Below are positions 53,858 to 64,000 of a DNA stretch of 64,000 nt, in pieces. The first letter of the stretch is position 1. Each line of letters opens with the position of its first letter. Location of the stretch: positions 5,600,001 through 5,664,000 of the forward strand of contig OX345636.1 in NCBI GenBank assembly GCA_947044365.1, given 5' to 3'. The notes below the pieces were generated by a model, which saw nothing but the letters and a program-made list of their open reading frames with translations, was not told the DNA's origin and did no database searches. The translations under genes and the position numbers were made by a program. The stretch comes from Petrosia ficiformis (taxonomy: Eukaryota > Porifera > Demospongiae > Haplosclerida > Petrosiidae).

Positions 53858-54470
53858 GTGTGTATATGCACTATAGACAAAGCTTCTTTGCAGCTCAAAA
53901 CAAATGCTGTAAGTGAACGCAATTTTGCAAAGTTGGATCGACTTCTATGTGAAAAAACAAATGCTTCAACAATATCTCTTGAGGATGTTGTTCTCTTTAC
54001 AAACAATAAAACTGCTGCATGGCTAAACTCAAAAACAAAAACTGAAATCAAAGAACTACTTCAGAAGCGAGAAGTGCAGCCCTAGAGTTCAAACGACTCA
54101 ACTAGAAGTGAAGAATTCAAATGCTTGAAGAATGAAGTTAACATCTCCAAGCAAAGCAATGGGCATTGCAAGCACCTCAAGTAAAAAAAATGAGGGAAAA
54201 GGAAAGACTAACACAAGACATTTTGCAGTATGGACTGTGGCAATTCCAACATAATGTCAGAAAAGGTATATCTCAGTTCAAATCTAAGTCAGCAAAGGTA
54301 AAGGCAATCAAGGCTCACTAGACTTCAGAAAGTGTGTTCTGGAACAGAAGCATCCAGAGAAAGATGTATTTTTCCTTTCAAAAAATCGTAAACAACTTAC
54401 AGTTGATAGAGTAATCACAAACCTTGACAATCTAGACTGGGCACACAGCTGAAAATCATGAGTCCTTTAT
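53858..54470 (+). pseudogene. Remnant of an uncharacterised repeat-family protein
   Basis: The frame LQLKTNAVSERNFAKLDRLL, NASTISLEDVVLFTNNKTAA, WLNSKTK is followed, after breaks, by EKERLTQDILQYGLWQFQHN and SQFKSKSAKVKAIKAH. I recall this pattern (SERxFAxLDRLxxxKPNAST) at the C-terminus of unnamed multi-copy proteins in cnidarians, sponges and fish. No function known; several stops. Confidence 0.5.
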
Positions 54471-54479
54471 TTCATTTGT

Positions 54480-55836
54480 GTCAAATACGACACAAATGAA
54501 ATAATGAAGAAAAAGACGAACAGTGGTACACTGGACTGATATTTTGAGTGTAGTGGATAGAAGCACTGAGTCGTTTATTCATGTGATGGTGAGGAAGATA
54601 CTTTGACTCTGAATCTTTATGAGGACATTGAGAAAGGAGACTTGGATATTATAACGTGAATTTTGTCTAATACATAAAAATATAAAATTATTATAATTAG
54701 TGTGTTATGTAATACTAGTACTGTAGGGCCATCCTTATAATTGCTTTCCCATGGGTATGTTCATATATATTCTTGTGTCACTTACACAGTATGTGTTTAC
54801 ACATAATTAAGGAAGTTGCATCATTCCAGGGGGCTTGGTCAATTGACGGATGTGGCACCTAATACAATGCACGATAGAGCTCTACAGAGCAGCAGAAAGA
54901 AAGGTGCTTTTAGCTAATTAATTATTTAAAGTGTGGTCAACCAATTGTTAATTAAAAATAGTCGCATGATCATTATTAATCAGTTTCAAGTGCTTTCTTG
55001 GAAAGAAGTCTACAATATCTTCAAATATTGAAAAGTATGACTTCATATAACTAAGAATTCATCAATGAACGCGAAGGGTGGTGCTTAGGCACTGTAGGAC
55101 CCTAGTAGATCCGCTCCTGGAACTAATAGCTGGCTGAATTATATTTCTAAAGTTGTATATACAAGGTCCTTTAAAAGATAAGGAGAGCAAATAATCAACT
55201 ATAATAGGCTGATATGTTACACGGGTTGATAAAGTCAGCATTATTACTGAATGCTGGACACCACAAAGCCGTCAAAGGGATATTTTTTTCTATATATCTT
55301 GTTTTAGTTATTTTAAAAATGAAATGTCTTATGGTCAAGATGGCCTACAATTAAAACAAAAACTAGTTTGAAATTCTATCTTTAACAGGTCTTTTGACGT
55401 ATGAAATGAAATGATTCTTCAACCTATGATCATGATTTTGTAATTGAAAGTGATATCAATGTAAAATTTTCAACATTATCATTTCCAGGAGCTTATGAGT
55501 GCTGCAAAGTGGAGCAAAAAATGCGTCAAATGTCAGTACAATTATTTTGCAAACAATCTGTTGTCGATTCACACTTGTTCAATCTGTCTTATATGGAAAT
55601 AATAAAAGTCTATTCAAACTTTCTTTTTGAGTTCCTTCTTGACTTGTAGAACTTGCGTTTCGGGCTTCTAGTTAGTTTGAAGTGTTCCATTTGATATTTC
55701 CGATTGCAGAAATCTGTGCATTGGTTCTTTTGATCACAATTTCATCTCTAGTAAACAATGAATCTGCTTACTTCTTGCATGAATTCATCCAACATTGTTT
55801 TCTTGACTATGATTCCCACCCACTTCAGAACATATA

Positions 55837-55868
<32 letters not shown>

Positions 55869-56057
55869 GCCCATCATTTTGACAACTGATGGTATGGCAT
55901 ATGGTTTGACGCTCCTTCGCGACACTCATAATTCAGATCTAGACACGTCCACTTGATCAAGCATATTTGTGGTAGGTGTGGCTCAGCGTCACAGATGCAA
56001 ATTAATACAGATTCTTTGCAACTTCCTGGAGCAATCTAATAGTCACCTATACCTTAA
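54480..56057. other. Transposon-rich spacer without genes
   Basis: Holds a CCATCCTTATAATTGCTTTC fragment (54,727), the repeat shared with 1,000-1,190 (55,110-55,310) and the GAGCTTATGAG element (55,489-55,930) with an internal (TA)n. Nothing coding seen. Confidence 0.5.
55489..55930. mobile_element. GAGCTTATGAG-ended element, copy 2
   Basis: GAGCTTATGAGTGCTGCAAA at the left and GACGCTCCTTCGCGACACTC at the right. The interior is inverted relative to 6,195-6,918, sharing GTTAGTTTGAAGTGTTCCAT and TGTGCATTGGTTCTTTTGAT. A (TA)n run sits at 55,837-55,868. Confidence 0.65.
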
Positions 56058-56700
56058 GGTTGTACTAGGGGGAGGGGTAGATGAAACTCCAATCAGTGTC
56101 TAGTCTTGCCAGCTTCTTGTTGCATACAATCTGGTTCAATTCTGTATCTATTGGAAGCCACACCCACCCGGGGGTATAATTATAATAATTATTATTGGGC
56201 CTAAATGTTTTCACTGATTTCAGTTTGATAGTGCCTAGAAAGGTAAATTTTATGGTTTCACTGAAAAGCTACAGTGGTAGAGGGGGCGGTGGGTGGGAAA
56301 CAGTGGCGGGGTAACTGTAGTTGCTCTCTGAGAAAGATCGGAGTTTGATAGTGCCTAGAAAGGTAGATTTTATGGTTTCACTGAAAAGCTACAGAATTCA
56401 GCTTTCTTCAGCCTCTTGTAACTATAAAAGTAAAATGAATTTGCAGAAAACAGCTCTATTTGTTTTCTCAAAATGCATTGTACTTGATGCACGCCATGAT
56501 TGGTGGGCGTGGCTTTCTTGGTTTTTGTACTTATTACGATTGCAAAAATGGACATTTTTCCAACACTCCCACTCTTACAGACAAATATAAAGATCATCAG
56601 AAGATATGAAGGTTGCTATTACACCAGGTTAGAGTCATATTATATAATATTCTATTTTGAAACTGATTGGAGTCACATCCGCCCACTCCCTAGTGCGACC
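56058..56700. mobile_element. TTAA miniature element, copy 3
   Basis: GGTTGTACTAGGGGGAGGGG at the left and CCACTCCCTAGTGCGACC-like inverted right end are flanked by TTAA on both sides (56,054-56,057; 56,701-56,704). It shares the GATAGTGCCTAGAAAGGTA block with the other two copies; here that block occurs twice (56,225 and 56,346). Confidence 0.82.
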
Positions 56701-56879
56701 TTAATTGCTTACCAACTACTGCAAGCACAGCATTCACTCAAGTCTGGAAGCGAACGGTATTTTTCACTTATTCTCCCAACATCCAATTCTCTTTCACCAG
56801 AACTAGCTAAAAAGCAAGTCTATATGAAAATTGCTATTATTAAAGTTAATCATGATCATTTTTGTCTGTAAATTTCCAG

Positions 56880-57720
56880 ATTTTCTGTAGTGGGAAAACA
56901 ACTTTCAGACGAGTATGAAGGCAATGGCCACACTTAACTAACATGCATCACTTTCCCATTTTAAACAGCACGAACTTTTAACTCATTTAGTTTTACAGAA
57001 TCTAGCTATATAGCTTCCAAGAAAGCCATAAATATATAGCTTCAAAGAAAATAAAATATACAAATCATACTTCGTTAGTTGCAGGATAGTAGCAAGGTGA
57101 GTGTTGGATTCAGTATATACCGGCTCACAGTTTTTTAGCTTTATCACTTCACTGCCATTGCTGATAATTGGGGATGTAGACCTGCACTATTTTTGTGCAG
57201 TGTATTATTAATTTCAAAACCTCCATATTCAGCTGTCACTTTCTTTAGCTACTAATATACACAATCTAATATGGCACCAAAAAAACCACATCCTTGTTTT
57301 ATGTTTCTTCTGCTTTGTAAAAACAGTGTGGTTAGGTATAAAACATTTATAGGTCAAATATTGACATTCACTTTGAACTCAATTTTGGATGTTGATGATA
57401 GACAGTAATTGTTAATGAAATATTTGTGGCAATGACTAACCACATGGTTGTTTCTTATTATAATCATATAGAGCTGGTGAAATTTGACATAAGTATTTGA
57501 ATAGTAAAATTTGAGAACTAATAGATCAATTATTACAGCAGACAAGTGGAACTTTAGCAATATGTACAAATCCAAGATATTACTGCTTTTGTATTTATGT
57601 TTTATTATGACTTGTTTTTTCTATACTATAGTCAAGATAGATAAAGATCAAATGAAATTAGTACTTGTAAATATTAGTTAGTAGGAAAAACAATGAGAAA
57701 AATAAAATTACATTAAAACT
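56880..57720. other. Spacer, no recognised element
   Basis: A phrase ATACTTCGTTAGTTGCAGGA near 57,065 is related to the internal units of the TA-flanked elements. Otherwise I see nothing. Confidence 0.35.
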
Positions 57721-57729
57721 CCTGTAACC

Positions 57730-58047
57730 AATGTTAAATTAACTCATTACCATAATGTGCACCAAGTATAAGAATGTATACCAGAATAAATTAAATTATA
57801 TTTTGCAGGTTTCCAAACCTTTCGCTGGCCAAAACTGCCAGATACAATCACTTTCAACAGTTGGTTGAAATATAAGTAGACGCACCCTAAAAGTATACTG
57901 CTTCAATTTGGTTATAATTGACACAAATTAGTTATAGCATTAGCATGTGTATACATAATAATCTGAACAACAATACAACTAATTGTTAAATTCTTTGCAA
58001 GTGTACTAACCAATAAAATAGTTATTTTAACTATTTCATTTTTGCAG
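57730..58047. mobile_element. Decayed CACTGCAAAA-family element
   Basis: Only the right half is clear: TTCTTTGCAAGTGTACTAAC, CAATAAAATAGTTATTTTAA, CTATTTCATTTTTGCAG. Interior AATGTGCACCAAGTATA and TTTCCAAACC...AAAACTGCCAGATACAATCA match 12,101-12,476. Confidence 0.55.
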
Positions 58048-58952
58048 CATAGGACATAATACATTGAATTTTATGCTATTCCTTTCAACTGTACTAACCA
58101 ATAAATTTCAGTGTGAAGCTTAGTATTATAGGTATATATGTGATCTGTTGTACATTATTATCATTCCCATTCTAGTTCCTCTGAAAACAACATATGTTGC
58201 TTACTTATTTTAGTATGTACATCAATTTGCAATAACAAATAAAATCTGTTGTACCTAAATTACTATGAGATTTTCCATCCTTTATTATGGCATGAATGTA
58301 ATAATTATACTAGACAATATAGATCAAAATAAAAAAATAAATTGCTGACTTTATATATAGCAAGAAAGAATCAGTAATAGGACGATTAATAAATTATAGT
58401 ATTGAAACATGGAACCATAATTTAATGAAGGTTAAAACAATGCATTAATACATATGACAAGACATATAATATATGCAGAATTTGGAACTTATAATCATTA
58501 TTCTTACTTGTGTCTCCTATGCAGTAAACCATAATCTAGGTGGATAAGACACTAATATGTGACCCCAAAAATAGCTTGTCAAAAGGCAAACCTAATTATT
58601 TGCATGGTCAAGAACGTTAATAGCACATGCACATGGATTATAGATACACTAAACATGTAAGTGGTGTATGATCCGGTTGTAGACTGACTACATATCACAA
58701 TCATCATGGACTGGAAACTGGTGAACTTAATTATTCATTTTTAAAAATATTTCAGTGTAGAATGTCAAGAGTACAAATAATTACATGGTTGTACACTCTA
58801 GTTAACATAGTACACAGCAAAATGTTACTTTCATTGGTCGCTTACATTCAGCATTGAATAGAACACTGAATTGTTATGAAACAAATTTAACCAACATAAT
58901 AGGATTGAAATAATAAATCAATTTTTAGAGTGTACTAGTTGAACAGTAATTA

Positions 58953-59430
58953 CACTGCAAAATTTAAATTGTTAAAATAACCATTCTGTACATTTGCATG
59001 GAATAGCATGAGTTTCAATTTAGTTTATCAATTGTCACAAAGGATGTTGTGGCTACCTACATGATGTTACTACGTTGTGGCTACATGATGTTACTATGCT
59101 TTGCCTGCAATATGTTGTGCTTACATGATGTTACTATGTTGTACCTACATCATGTTACTACATTGTGGCTACATGATGTTACTATGCTGTGCCTACAATA
59201 TATTGTGCTTACATGATGTTACTATGTTGTACCTACATGATGTTACTATGTTGTGCCTACTTATATGATGTTACTATGCAATTGAAAGGTTTTAATTAAA
59301 TTATGTGTTTGTGGGTTTACAAAACCTTTTGATAACCATATCATTAACAACATACACCACCAATTACAATTTCCACTATTCCTTGCAACTGACTAATCAA
59401 TAAATTAACTATTTAACAATTTTATTTTTG
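58953..59430. mobile_element. CACTGCAAAA-family element with an internal 26-base tandem repeat
   Basis: Left end CACTGCAAAATTTAAATTG, TTAAAATAACCATTC; the right end is degraded (TTAACTATTTAACAATTTTA). About nine units of TACATGATGTTACTATGTTG plus TGCC (59,044-59,280) have expanded inside it. Confidence 0.6.
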
Positions 59431-59824
59431 AATAATATTTGGCGTGAAAGAAAGTAGCTATGACATTGGCATGTAACAATCTGAACAACCAACTAAATGT
59501 TAAATCCTAGAGTGTGGCATTGCTTCAAATATTTACAATTCCTTTCAACTAATTAGCTATTCTTTTAATAATTTTGTATCCACAGTGCATGGAAAAAACC
59601 TGACTAGGCATAATTACTGAATACACCGCAAAAACAAAACAGTTAAAATAACTACTTTAGTGCTTAGTACAGCTGCAAGGATTTAACAATTATATAGTTG
59701 GTTGTTACAAGATGCATACATCTTACACCACAAATACATTGTACTAGTTAAATTCACTATAATTTTAGGGTGCTGTCTACTTGTATTTTATGTTAAAGAT
59801 TGTATAATAATTTATAACCACTAA

Positions 59825-59858
59825 CCCTAAACCCTAAACCCTAAACCCTAAACCTAAA
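59825..59858 (+). repeat. Interstitial (CCCTAAA)n tract
   Basis: Four exact CCCTAAA units and a partial CCTAAA. TTTAGGG is the plant and algal type of telomere repeat; animals mostly use TTAGGG. Located 190 bases before the secreted-protein gene. Confidence 0.9.
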
Positions 59859-60044
59859 TAATTTATACTAAAGTACATGACAAAAAAACATAAGATAATC
59901 ATTAGGATAAATATTGAGTAGGATAGTAAATATGGCTTCATGTAAGTATCAGTCTTACTATATATAGATCTGGTCAGCCACAGATAGATTGAAAAAAAAC
60001 TTCTGTTGATCTCCAAATTTTGCAGATTCAAAAGCTTGCTTGAG

Positions 60045-60953
60045 ATGGCAATATATCAAGTGATTGGCCTTGTCTTTGCTGTGGCTCTTTTTAATGCTGT
60101 TCGTGGAGATGACTGCATTAATAAAATTATTCTTTTCACCCTGACAAGTGGTGCTACAGATTCCCAATCAGATGGTGCCTTTTATCTTAACCTGGAGTAC
60201 AGGGCAGAAACAGATGATATCGAGTCAGTTAATTACCACCTCTACGATCTTCCTGGGAATGATAAGCAAAAGAACGATGGCAACATGTGGGAATTTGATT
60301 CACCTTCGAGTTGTCTTACAGTTGATGAGATCAAAAAAATGACAATTACAGCTAAGACGAATAATGGATGGCGTATTCAAACAGCTCTGACATATGGGAA
60401 TACAGGCGGTCTTATCCAAATAAGCAATGACTATGAAGTTAATGCAGGTATAGACGAGAGCTTAACACCACCAGATGGAAGCTTGTCTTTAAATACTGAA
60501 ATCGTGGAGCCTGACAATTGTGCAGCTGCCCCCCAATGTATTCGTCGTCTGCTGATTAGCACCATGACAGGTGATGATAATTCTGCTGGTACAAATGATG
60601 GTGCAAGATTCGCATTAAGAAGTAGTGAGGCAAATCTTGATTTTAAACTGTATAATCGTCCAGGTGATGACCTTGAGAAACATCAGGGTGACCAGTGGGA
60701 CTATCTGATGAGTGAGTTGCATTCTGGATGTATTACATTTGATAGCGTCTATGAAGTAGCATTTGTTGCTGATGGTAAAGATGCTTGGCTTATTGCAGAC
60801 GCTTTTGTCACTGTTCAACTCGATTCAGACAAGTGGACTTTGCTTGCGGGAGACACCAATGTTTACAAGTGGCTGGAAAAAGATGATACTGAAAAGGTCA
60901 ATCTGTCTCTTCGTAATAATTGCAATTCCAAAGCTAGAAAAGCAGAGTTGTGA
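60045..60953 (+). CDS. Secreted protein with two tandem PLAT-like repeats, single coding exon
   Basis: The predicted protein has 302 residues. It starts MAIYQVIGLVFAVALFNAVRG, a good signal peptide; the ATG lies in a GAGATGG context, and an upstream in-frame ATG at 60006 would put 13 extra residues before it. Two repeats follow, at about residues 26-150 and 165-285. Each has IxxLxxxTxTSG, then SDGAFYLNL-type strand, a LYDLPGND or LYNRPGDD turn, a GDxWEF/DQWDY motif, a Cys-containing strand and a GW/AWLI strand. That order resembles PLAT/LH2 beta-sandwich domains, which bind lipid or protein. Cysteines are paired per repeat. There are no introns, and a possible acceptor (TTTTGCAG) at 60,019-60,026 could join a 5-prime leader exon. 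Function unknown; PLAT kinship is by pattern only. Confidence 0.72.
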   Translation: MAIYQVIGLVFAVALFNAVRGDDCINKIILFTLTSGATDSQSDGAFYLNLEYRAETDDIESVNYHLYDLPGNDKQKNDGNMWEFDSPSSCLTVDEIKKMTITAKTNNGWRIQTALTYGNTGGLIQISNDYEVNAGIDESLTPPDGSLSLNTEIVEPDNCAAAPQCIRRLLISTMTGDDNSAGTNDGARFALRSSEANLDFKLYNRPGDDLEKHQGDQWDYLMSELHSGCITFDSVYEVAFVADGKDAWLIADAFVTVQLDSDKWTLLAGDTNVYKWLEKDDTEKVNLSLRNNCNSKARKAEL

Positions 60954-61243
60954 TTGCCTGATGGCTTCCCAAATCAAAATATTATGTTGAATTTTTTTTC
61001 CTTTTATTTTTGTTTTATTTTTTTTTAGCAGTCGAAACAGTTAAGTAGAATTTCATTTCTTAATAGTTGTTTATTAGGCTAGCATTATAATTGAACTATA
61101 GTCTGTGCTGTGGATTTTTTTAGATTATTATAAGATTTGTTAAATTTGTTGTTATACAAAAGAGGAAAATTAACATGAATACTAATGCCATAACTACTTT
61201 GTACTAACTGATTAGTTATATAGAACAGTATAATAATATACAT

Positions 61244-61367
61244 ATATATTATCGCACAGATACCGGGAAATATTACTCGTTGGATACAGCGTTGCCACGA
61301 GTCCGAAGGACGAGTGGCACGCTGTATCCAACGAGTAATATTTCCCGGGTATCTGTGCGATAATATA
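61244..61367. mobile_element. 124-base hairpin, ATATATTATCGCACAGATAC ends
   Basis: Arms of about 57 bases (including GGGAAATATTACTCGTTGGA, TACAGCG) pair almost perfectly around an apex GCCACGAGTCCGAAGGACGA, GTGGC. One unpaired T and one extra base are the only breaks. Non-coding. Confidence 0.85.
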
Positions 61368-61865
61368 TTTATCAAATAATGCTTGTTTTTGCCTATTACT
61401 ACTTAGCAATACTTTATTATTCACACTATCATGATAAAGATGGTAATCTTGAAGCATTTCACAAGTTAAATCCCAAAACAGTAGCTATCTCGGGCAACCT
61501 CCAACCCGAAAAAAGACTTTCAGCACTGCACATATATAAACTTCTCTACTTTCACATTTTATCATAAACATAACTTACCTCGTTCATAATTTTATCACAA
61601 CTCACGTTTACTAACTTCACCATCGCCAAAACTAAAGAAATTAGAGAGTAATCTCTTTCTACACAATTTTTACTTAGCAGCATGTGACACGCAATACAAT
61701 AAAACTTCCGGTCAGGTGATGTTCCGTGCAATAAAACTTCCGGTCATATGACTCTATAAAAATACTGGAAAATAATTATTGTCATAGTGCGTGATTTGAA
61801 TGTCTTAATTGAAAATGTATGGATTCGTTGTTTCTATGGTAAACATTGTTTGATAAAAGAATAAT

Positions 61866-62113
61866 AAAAACATTTTCAATAAAAATGAAAGGAGATGTAG
61901 GGATTTCAAAAACAAAAAAAGCATGCAAACAAGGTTGGGAAGCTAACATAGGACCCCAAATCACTTCTATATAACCCTACATAAGTACTTACACTGCTAT
62001 AAAACAAAATACAAAGAACTGTACTTATGTAGGGTTATATGGAAGTGATTTTGGGTCCTATGTTAGCTTCCCAACCTTGTTTGCATGCTTTCTGGGTTTT
62101 GACATCCCTACAT
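61866..62113. mobile_element. Long-hairpin miniature element, copy 2
   Basis: Arms AAGGTTGGGAAGCTAACATA, GGACCCCAAATCACTTCTAT, ATAACCCTACATAAGTACTT are followed by the inverse on the right (TGTAGGGTTATATGGAAGTG, GGGTCCTATGTTAGCTTCCC). Better preserved than the copy at 1,866-2,145. Confidence 0.85.
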
Positions 62114-62235
62114 ATTAATTTTGGTTAAAATCACAATCATTTCATTTATTCACTTTCACTTAACTATTAATTATGGTTAAAATCATTTTTGCTGAAACAA
62201 ACATGTGCTTGATTGCATGTTGTGAACATGTTCAA

Positions 62236-62500
62236 TGAATGCACTGAAGTGCAGAACCCTCAGTGTAAACATTTACATTAATAAACATTTAAATTTCTTC
62301 ATTCTTCTCAACTCAGCTTAGACTCATATCACATACAAGCACAACAAACCAATCTGTCACACAATTTTTTGTCCCCGCAATATTTTGTCCTAGGGATAAA
62401 AATTTGCTTGAACTTTTTTTATCCTAGGACTTTACTTTAAATGTTTATTAATGTAAATTTTTTACAGCGAGGGTTCTGCACTTCAGTGCATTCATTTCTT
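62236..62500. mobile_element. GAATGCACTGAAGTGCAGAA-ended element
   Basis: GAATGCACTGAAGTGCAGAA, CCCTC at the left and GAGGG, TTCTGCACTTCAGTGCATTC at the right are inverted, and TTAATAAACATTTAAA / TTTAAATGTTTATTAA also pair. An inner TCCTAGGGATAAAAA... TTTTTATCCTAGGA hairpin sits at 62,386-62,430. A lone end (GAGGGTTCTGCACTTTAGTG) is at 4,590. Confidence 0.75.
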
Positions 62501-62574
62501 GTTGTATTTGTCACATACTGCAATAGTTGAAGTAGACATGGTGCTGCTTGTTTAGCGTCTTCAAGAATATGGTC

Positions 62575-63264
62575 TCACTGAAATGAATCAATTGCTGATT
62601 TAGTGTGATTCATTTGCATAGAATTATGACTATTTGAACAAAAATGTTTCAACTCTGCTTCCTTTACACAATGAGAGGCCACAGATCTTGGTGGGTTCAC
62701 ACTTCTTGCAGCAATTCTGGCTACTTTCTTTCTTCTTGGCGTTTGTAATTTACAGACCTTTGTTTTCTTTGGATAATGAAGGAATATCTGAATAAAGCAA
62801 TAAAACATAATTAAGTCTAAACCCATTGATCTAAGATAGAGACTCATATCAACTGGTGGTGATTCTGACATAACGATGTCTCTAGTCCTTTTACTGCCAG
62901 GTGCACTGTCACTCATGGAGGGTACTGGAGATGTTACTGAGGACAAAGGTACTGGTGCTACTTCATTTCCTCTAACTGAAAGTTTCTCTATTGCGTTCTT
63001 AACACCACTTATCAAACCTTTTTGCATGTAAACAAATTTCTGTAAATCGTTAAAACACTTTCGACAGATATAGCACTCATTTGAACCCACAAGGCTAAAT
63101 AAATTCACCTCTATCTCCATTTCCTGCTCGAACAACTCCTTCCATGTTTCATAGACGATCAACACGGATGGGTCTCTGCTGTGAGGAGAAACAACTCTTC
63201 TCCTACGTGTCTCAGTTGGTGACCCACATGCTAAACAAATCTCAGAAGCTGAACTCATCATCAT
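62575..63264 (-). CDS. Uncharacterised protein with paired CxxC motifs (ZAD-like finger) and basic motif
   Basis: Starting at the first of three ATGs (63264), the frame encodes about 229 residues. An N-terminal CLACGSP and, about 50 residues later, CYICRKCF form a C2-C2 arrangement like zinc-binding ZAD-type domains. A Ser/Pro/Val-rich linker with SESPPVDMSLYLRSM follows, then a very basic LQTPRRKKVARIAARSV block. The part LIMFYCFIQIF between them is unlike the rest and may be an unspliced intron remnant, although the frame stays open. I recall similar unnamed proteins in sponge and cnidarian genomes, often in multiple copies, so it could be transposon-derived. Function unknown. Confidence 0.5.
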   Translation of the reverse strand: MMMSSASEICLACGSPTETRRRRVVSPHSRDPSVLIVYETWKELFEQEMEIEVNLFSLVGSNECYICRKCFNDLQKFVYMQKGLISGVKNAIEKLSVRGNEVAPVPLSSVTSPVPSMSDSAPGSKRTRDIVMSESPPVDMSLYLRSMGLDLIMFYCFIQIFLHYPKKTKVCKLQTPRRKKVARIAARSVNPPRSVASHCVKEAELKHFCSNSHNSMQMNHTKSAIDSFQ

Positions 63265-64000
63265 AATTATTCGCACTGCTACATAGCACTTTCAGTTTTT
63301 TAGTGTTGTAATTTTACAACATCCTGTCAGATAGGAAGTACCACACCTACTTATTACATTGCTAAATTTCACTGCAATGGCTGGGTCTTGGATGTACCAC
63401 ACCCCAAATTACTGTAGATTACAAGAGTATACCAATGTGGTGGCGGCATGTCGGCATTCTATTGTTCAAAACGCCTACGCTTCGTTGGATGTGGTCTAGC
63501 GGTGCTTTGATTCAAGTGTCTGCCCTTTGATGTTACTTTGAAGTTAGCTTACAAAAAGTGAAAGGAGAGGAGAGTAGAACGTTATGTTGATGTTTGTGTG
63601 ATGTATAGACTTGGGTTTCTAGCTGGTTCTAGCGAGAGAGAAAGGGATGTTGGGAGAATAAGTGACAAATAGCGTTCGTGTGCAGACTTGAGTAGATGCT
63701 GTGCTTGCAGTAATTGGTAAGCAAGGTTGAGGTGAGTGTTAGATTGCTCCAGAAGTTGGAGAAAGTTGCAAATTGCCTGTATTCATTTGCAACGAAGGTT
63801 TTGATTTTAATGAGATGCTGAGCCACACCTCGCAATCAGTATATTACATCCATGGTAGGTGTGGTTGGAATTATTATTAAAATTAATTCATTCTTTTTTC
63901 AAAAGCCCCCTGGTTACGAAACTGTAAGTGATAGTACACGCGATACCACGAGGTGACTGCATCATAACGTGGGCGATACTGTAACACATGTTGGGCTTCA
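63265..64000. other. Right-edge spacer
   Basis: No coding region with recognisable motifs and no complete repeat. TATTCATTTGCAACGAAGG and similar text are not matched elsewhere in the window. Confidence 0.35.

Noticed and set aside
61280..61325. Hammerhead ribozyme suggested by GAGTCCGAAGGACGAG
   Set aside because: The CUGAUGA and GAAA core elements are not present around the stem, so only the hairpin resemblance remains.

Overview
The window is animal nuclear DNA: AT-rich, with GT-AG introns, dispersed microsatellites and many short DNA transposons. I favour an early-branching marine invertebrate, probably a sponge. That is inferred from the mix of metazoan genes and transposon fossils, not shown directly. 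There is no operon structure, no rRNA or tRNA that I could recognise, and no CRISPR array.

Two conserved multi-exon genes fill most of the first 49 kb, both on the minus strand. (1) Positions 1-14,632 hold the first 378 or so codons of a CYP46A-like cytochrome P450, in ten exons. They run from the N-terminal membrane anchor through the I-helix AGQETT motif; the heme-binding half lies beyond the left edge. (2) Positions 16,703-48,850 hold a complete SHOC2 (SUR-8) orthologue, the leucine-rich-repeat scaffold of the MRAS-SHOC2-PP1 phosphatase that activates RAF. I resolve 16 exons, all joining in phase, for 631 residues. They include a 30-bp exon and a terminal exon of 39 bp. The two genes lie in tandem about 2 kb apart.

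From 48.9 to 60 kb there is no intact gene. This stretch holds decayed transposases (a piggyBac-like N-terminal half, a broken DDE transposase, a further repeat-associated fragment) and miniature elements. At 60,045-60,953 (+) lies an uninterrupted secreted protein with two tandem PLAT-like repeats, just downstream of a short (CCCTAAA)n telomere-like tract. At 62,575-63,264 (-) lies an uncharacterised protein with two paired-cysteine motifs.

The introns and spacers are very rich in mobile DNA. Several insertions can be dated relative to each other because they are nested and have readable target-site duplications: a 1,513-bp hAT derivative (duplication GTTCGATG), a 465-bp hAT remnant (CTATATTA), a 355-bp hAT miniature element, TTAA-flanked elements in three copies, and related TA-flanked elements (starting CAGTAG..., CAATAG... 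or TGTCAATA...). One TA-flanked element has a natural empty site in a second copy of its host element. Some introns of SHOC2 show (CT)n tracts directly before the acceptor, and one has a 29-bp tandem repeat directly after the donor. The self-complementary word ACATGT/GTACAT is common throughout.
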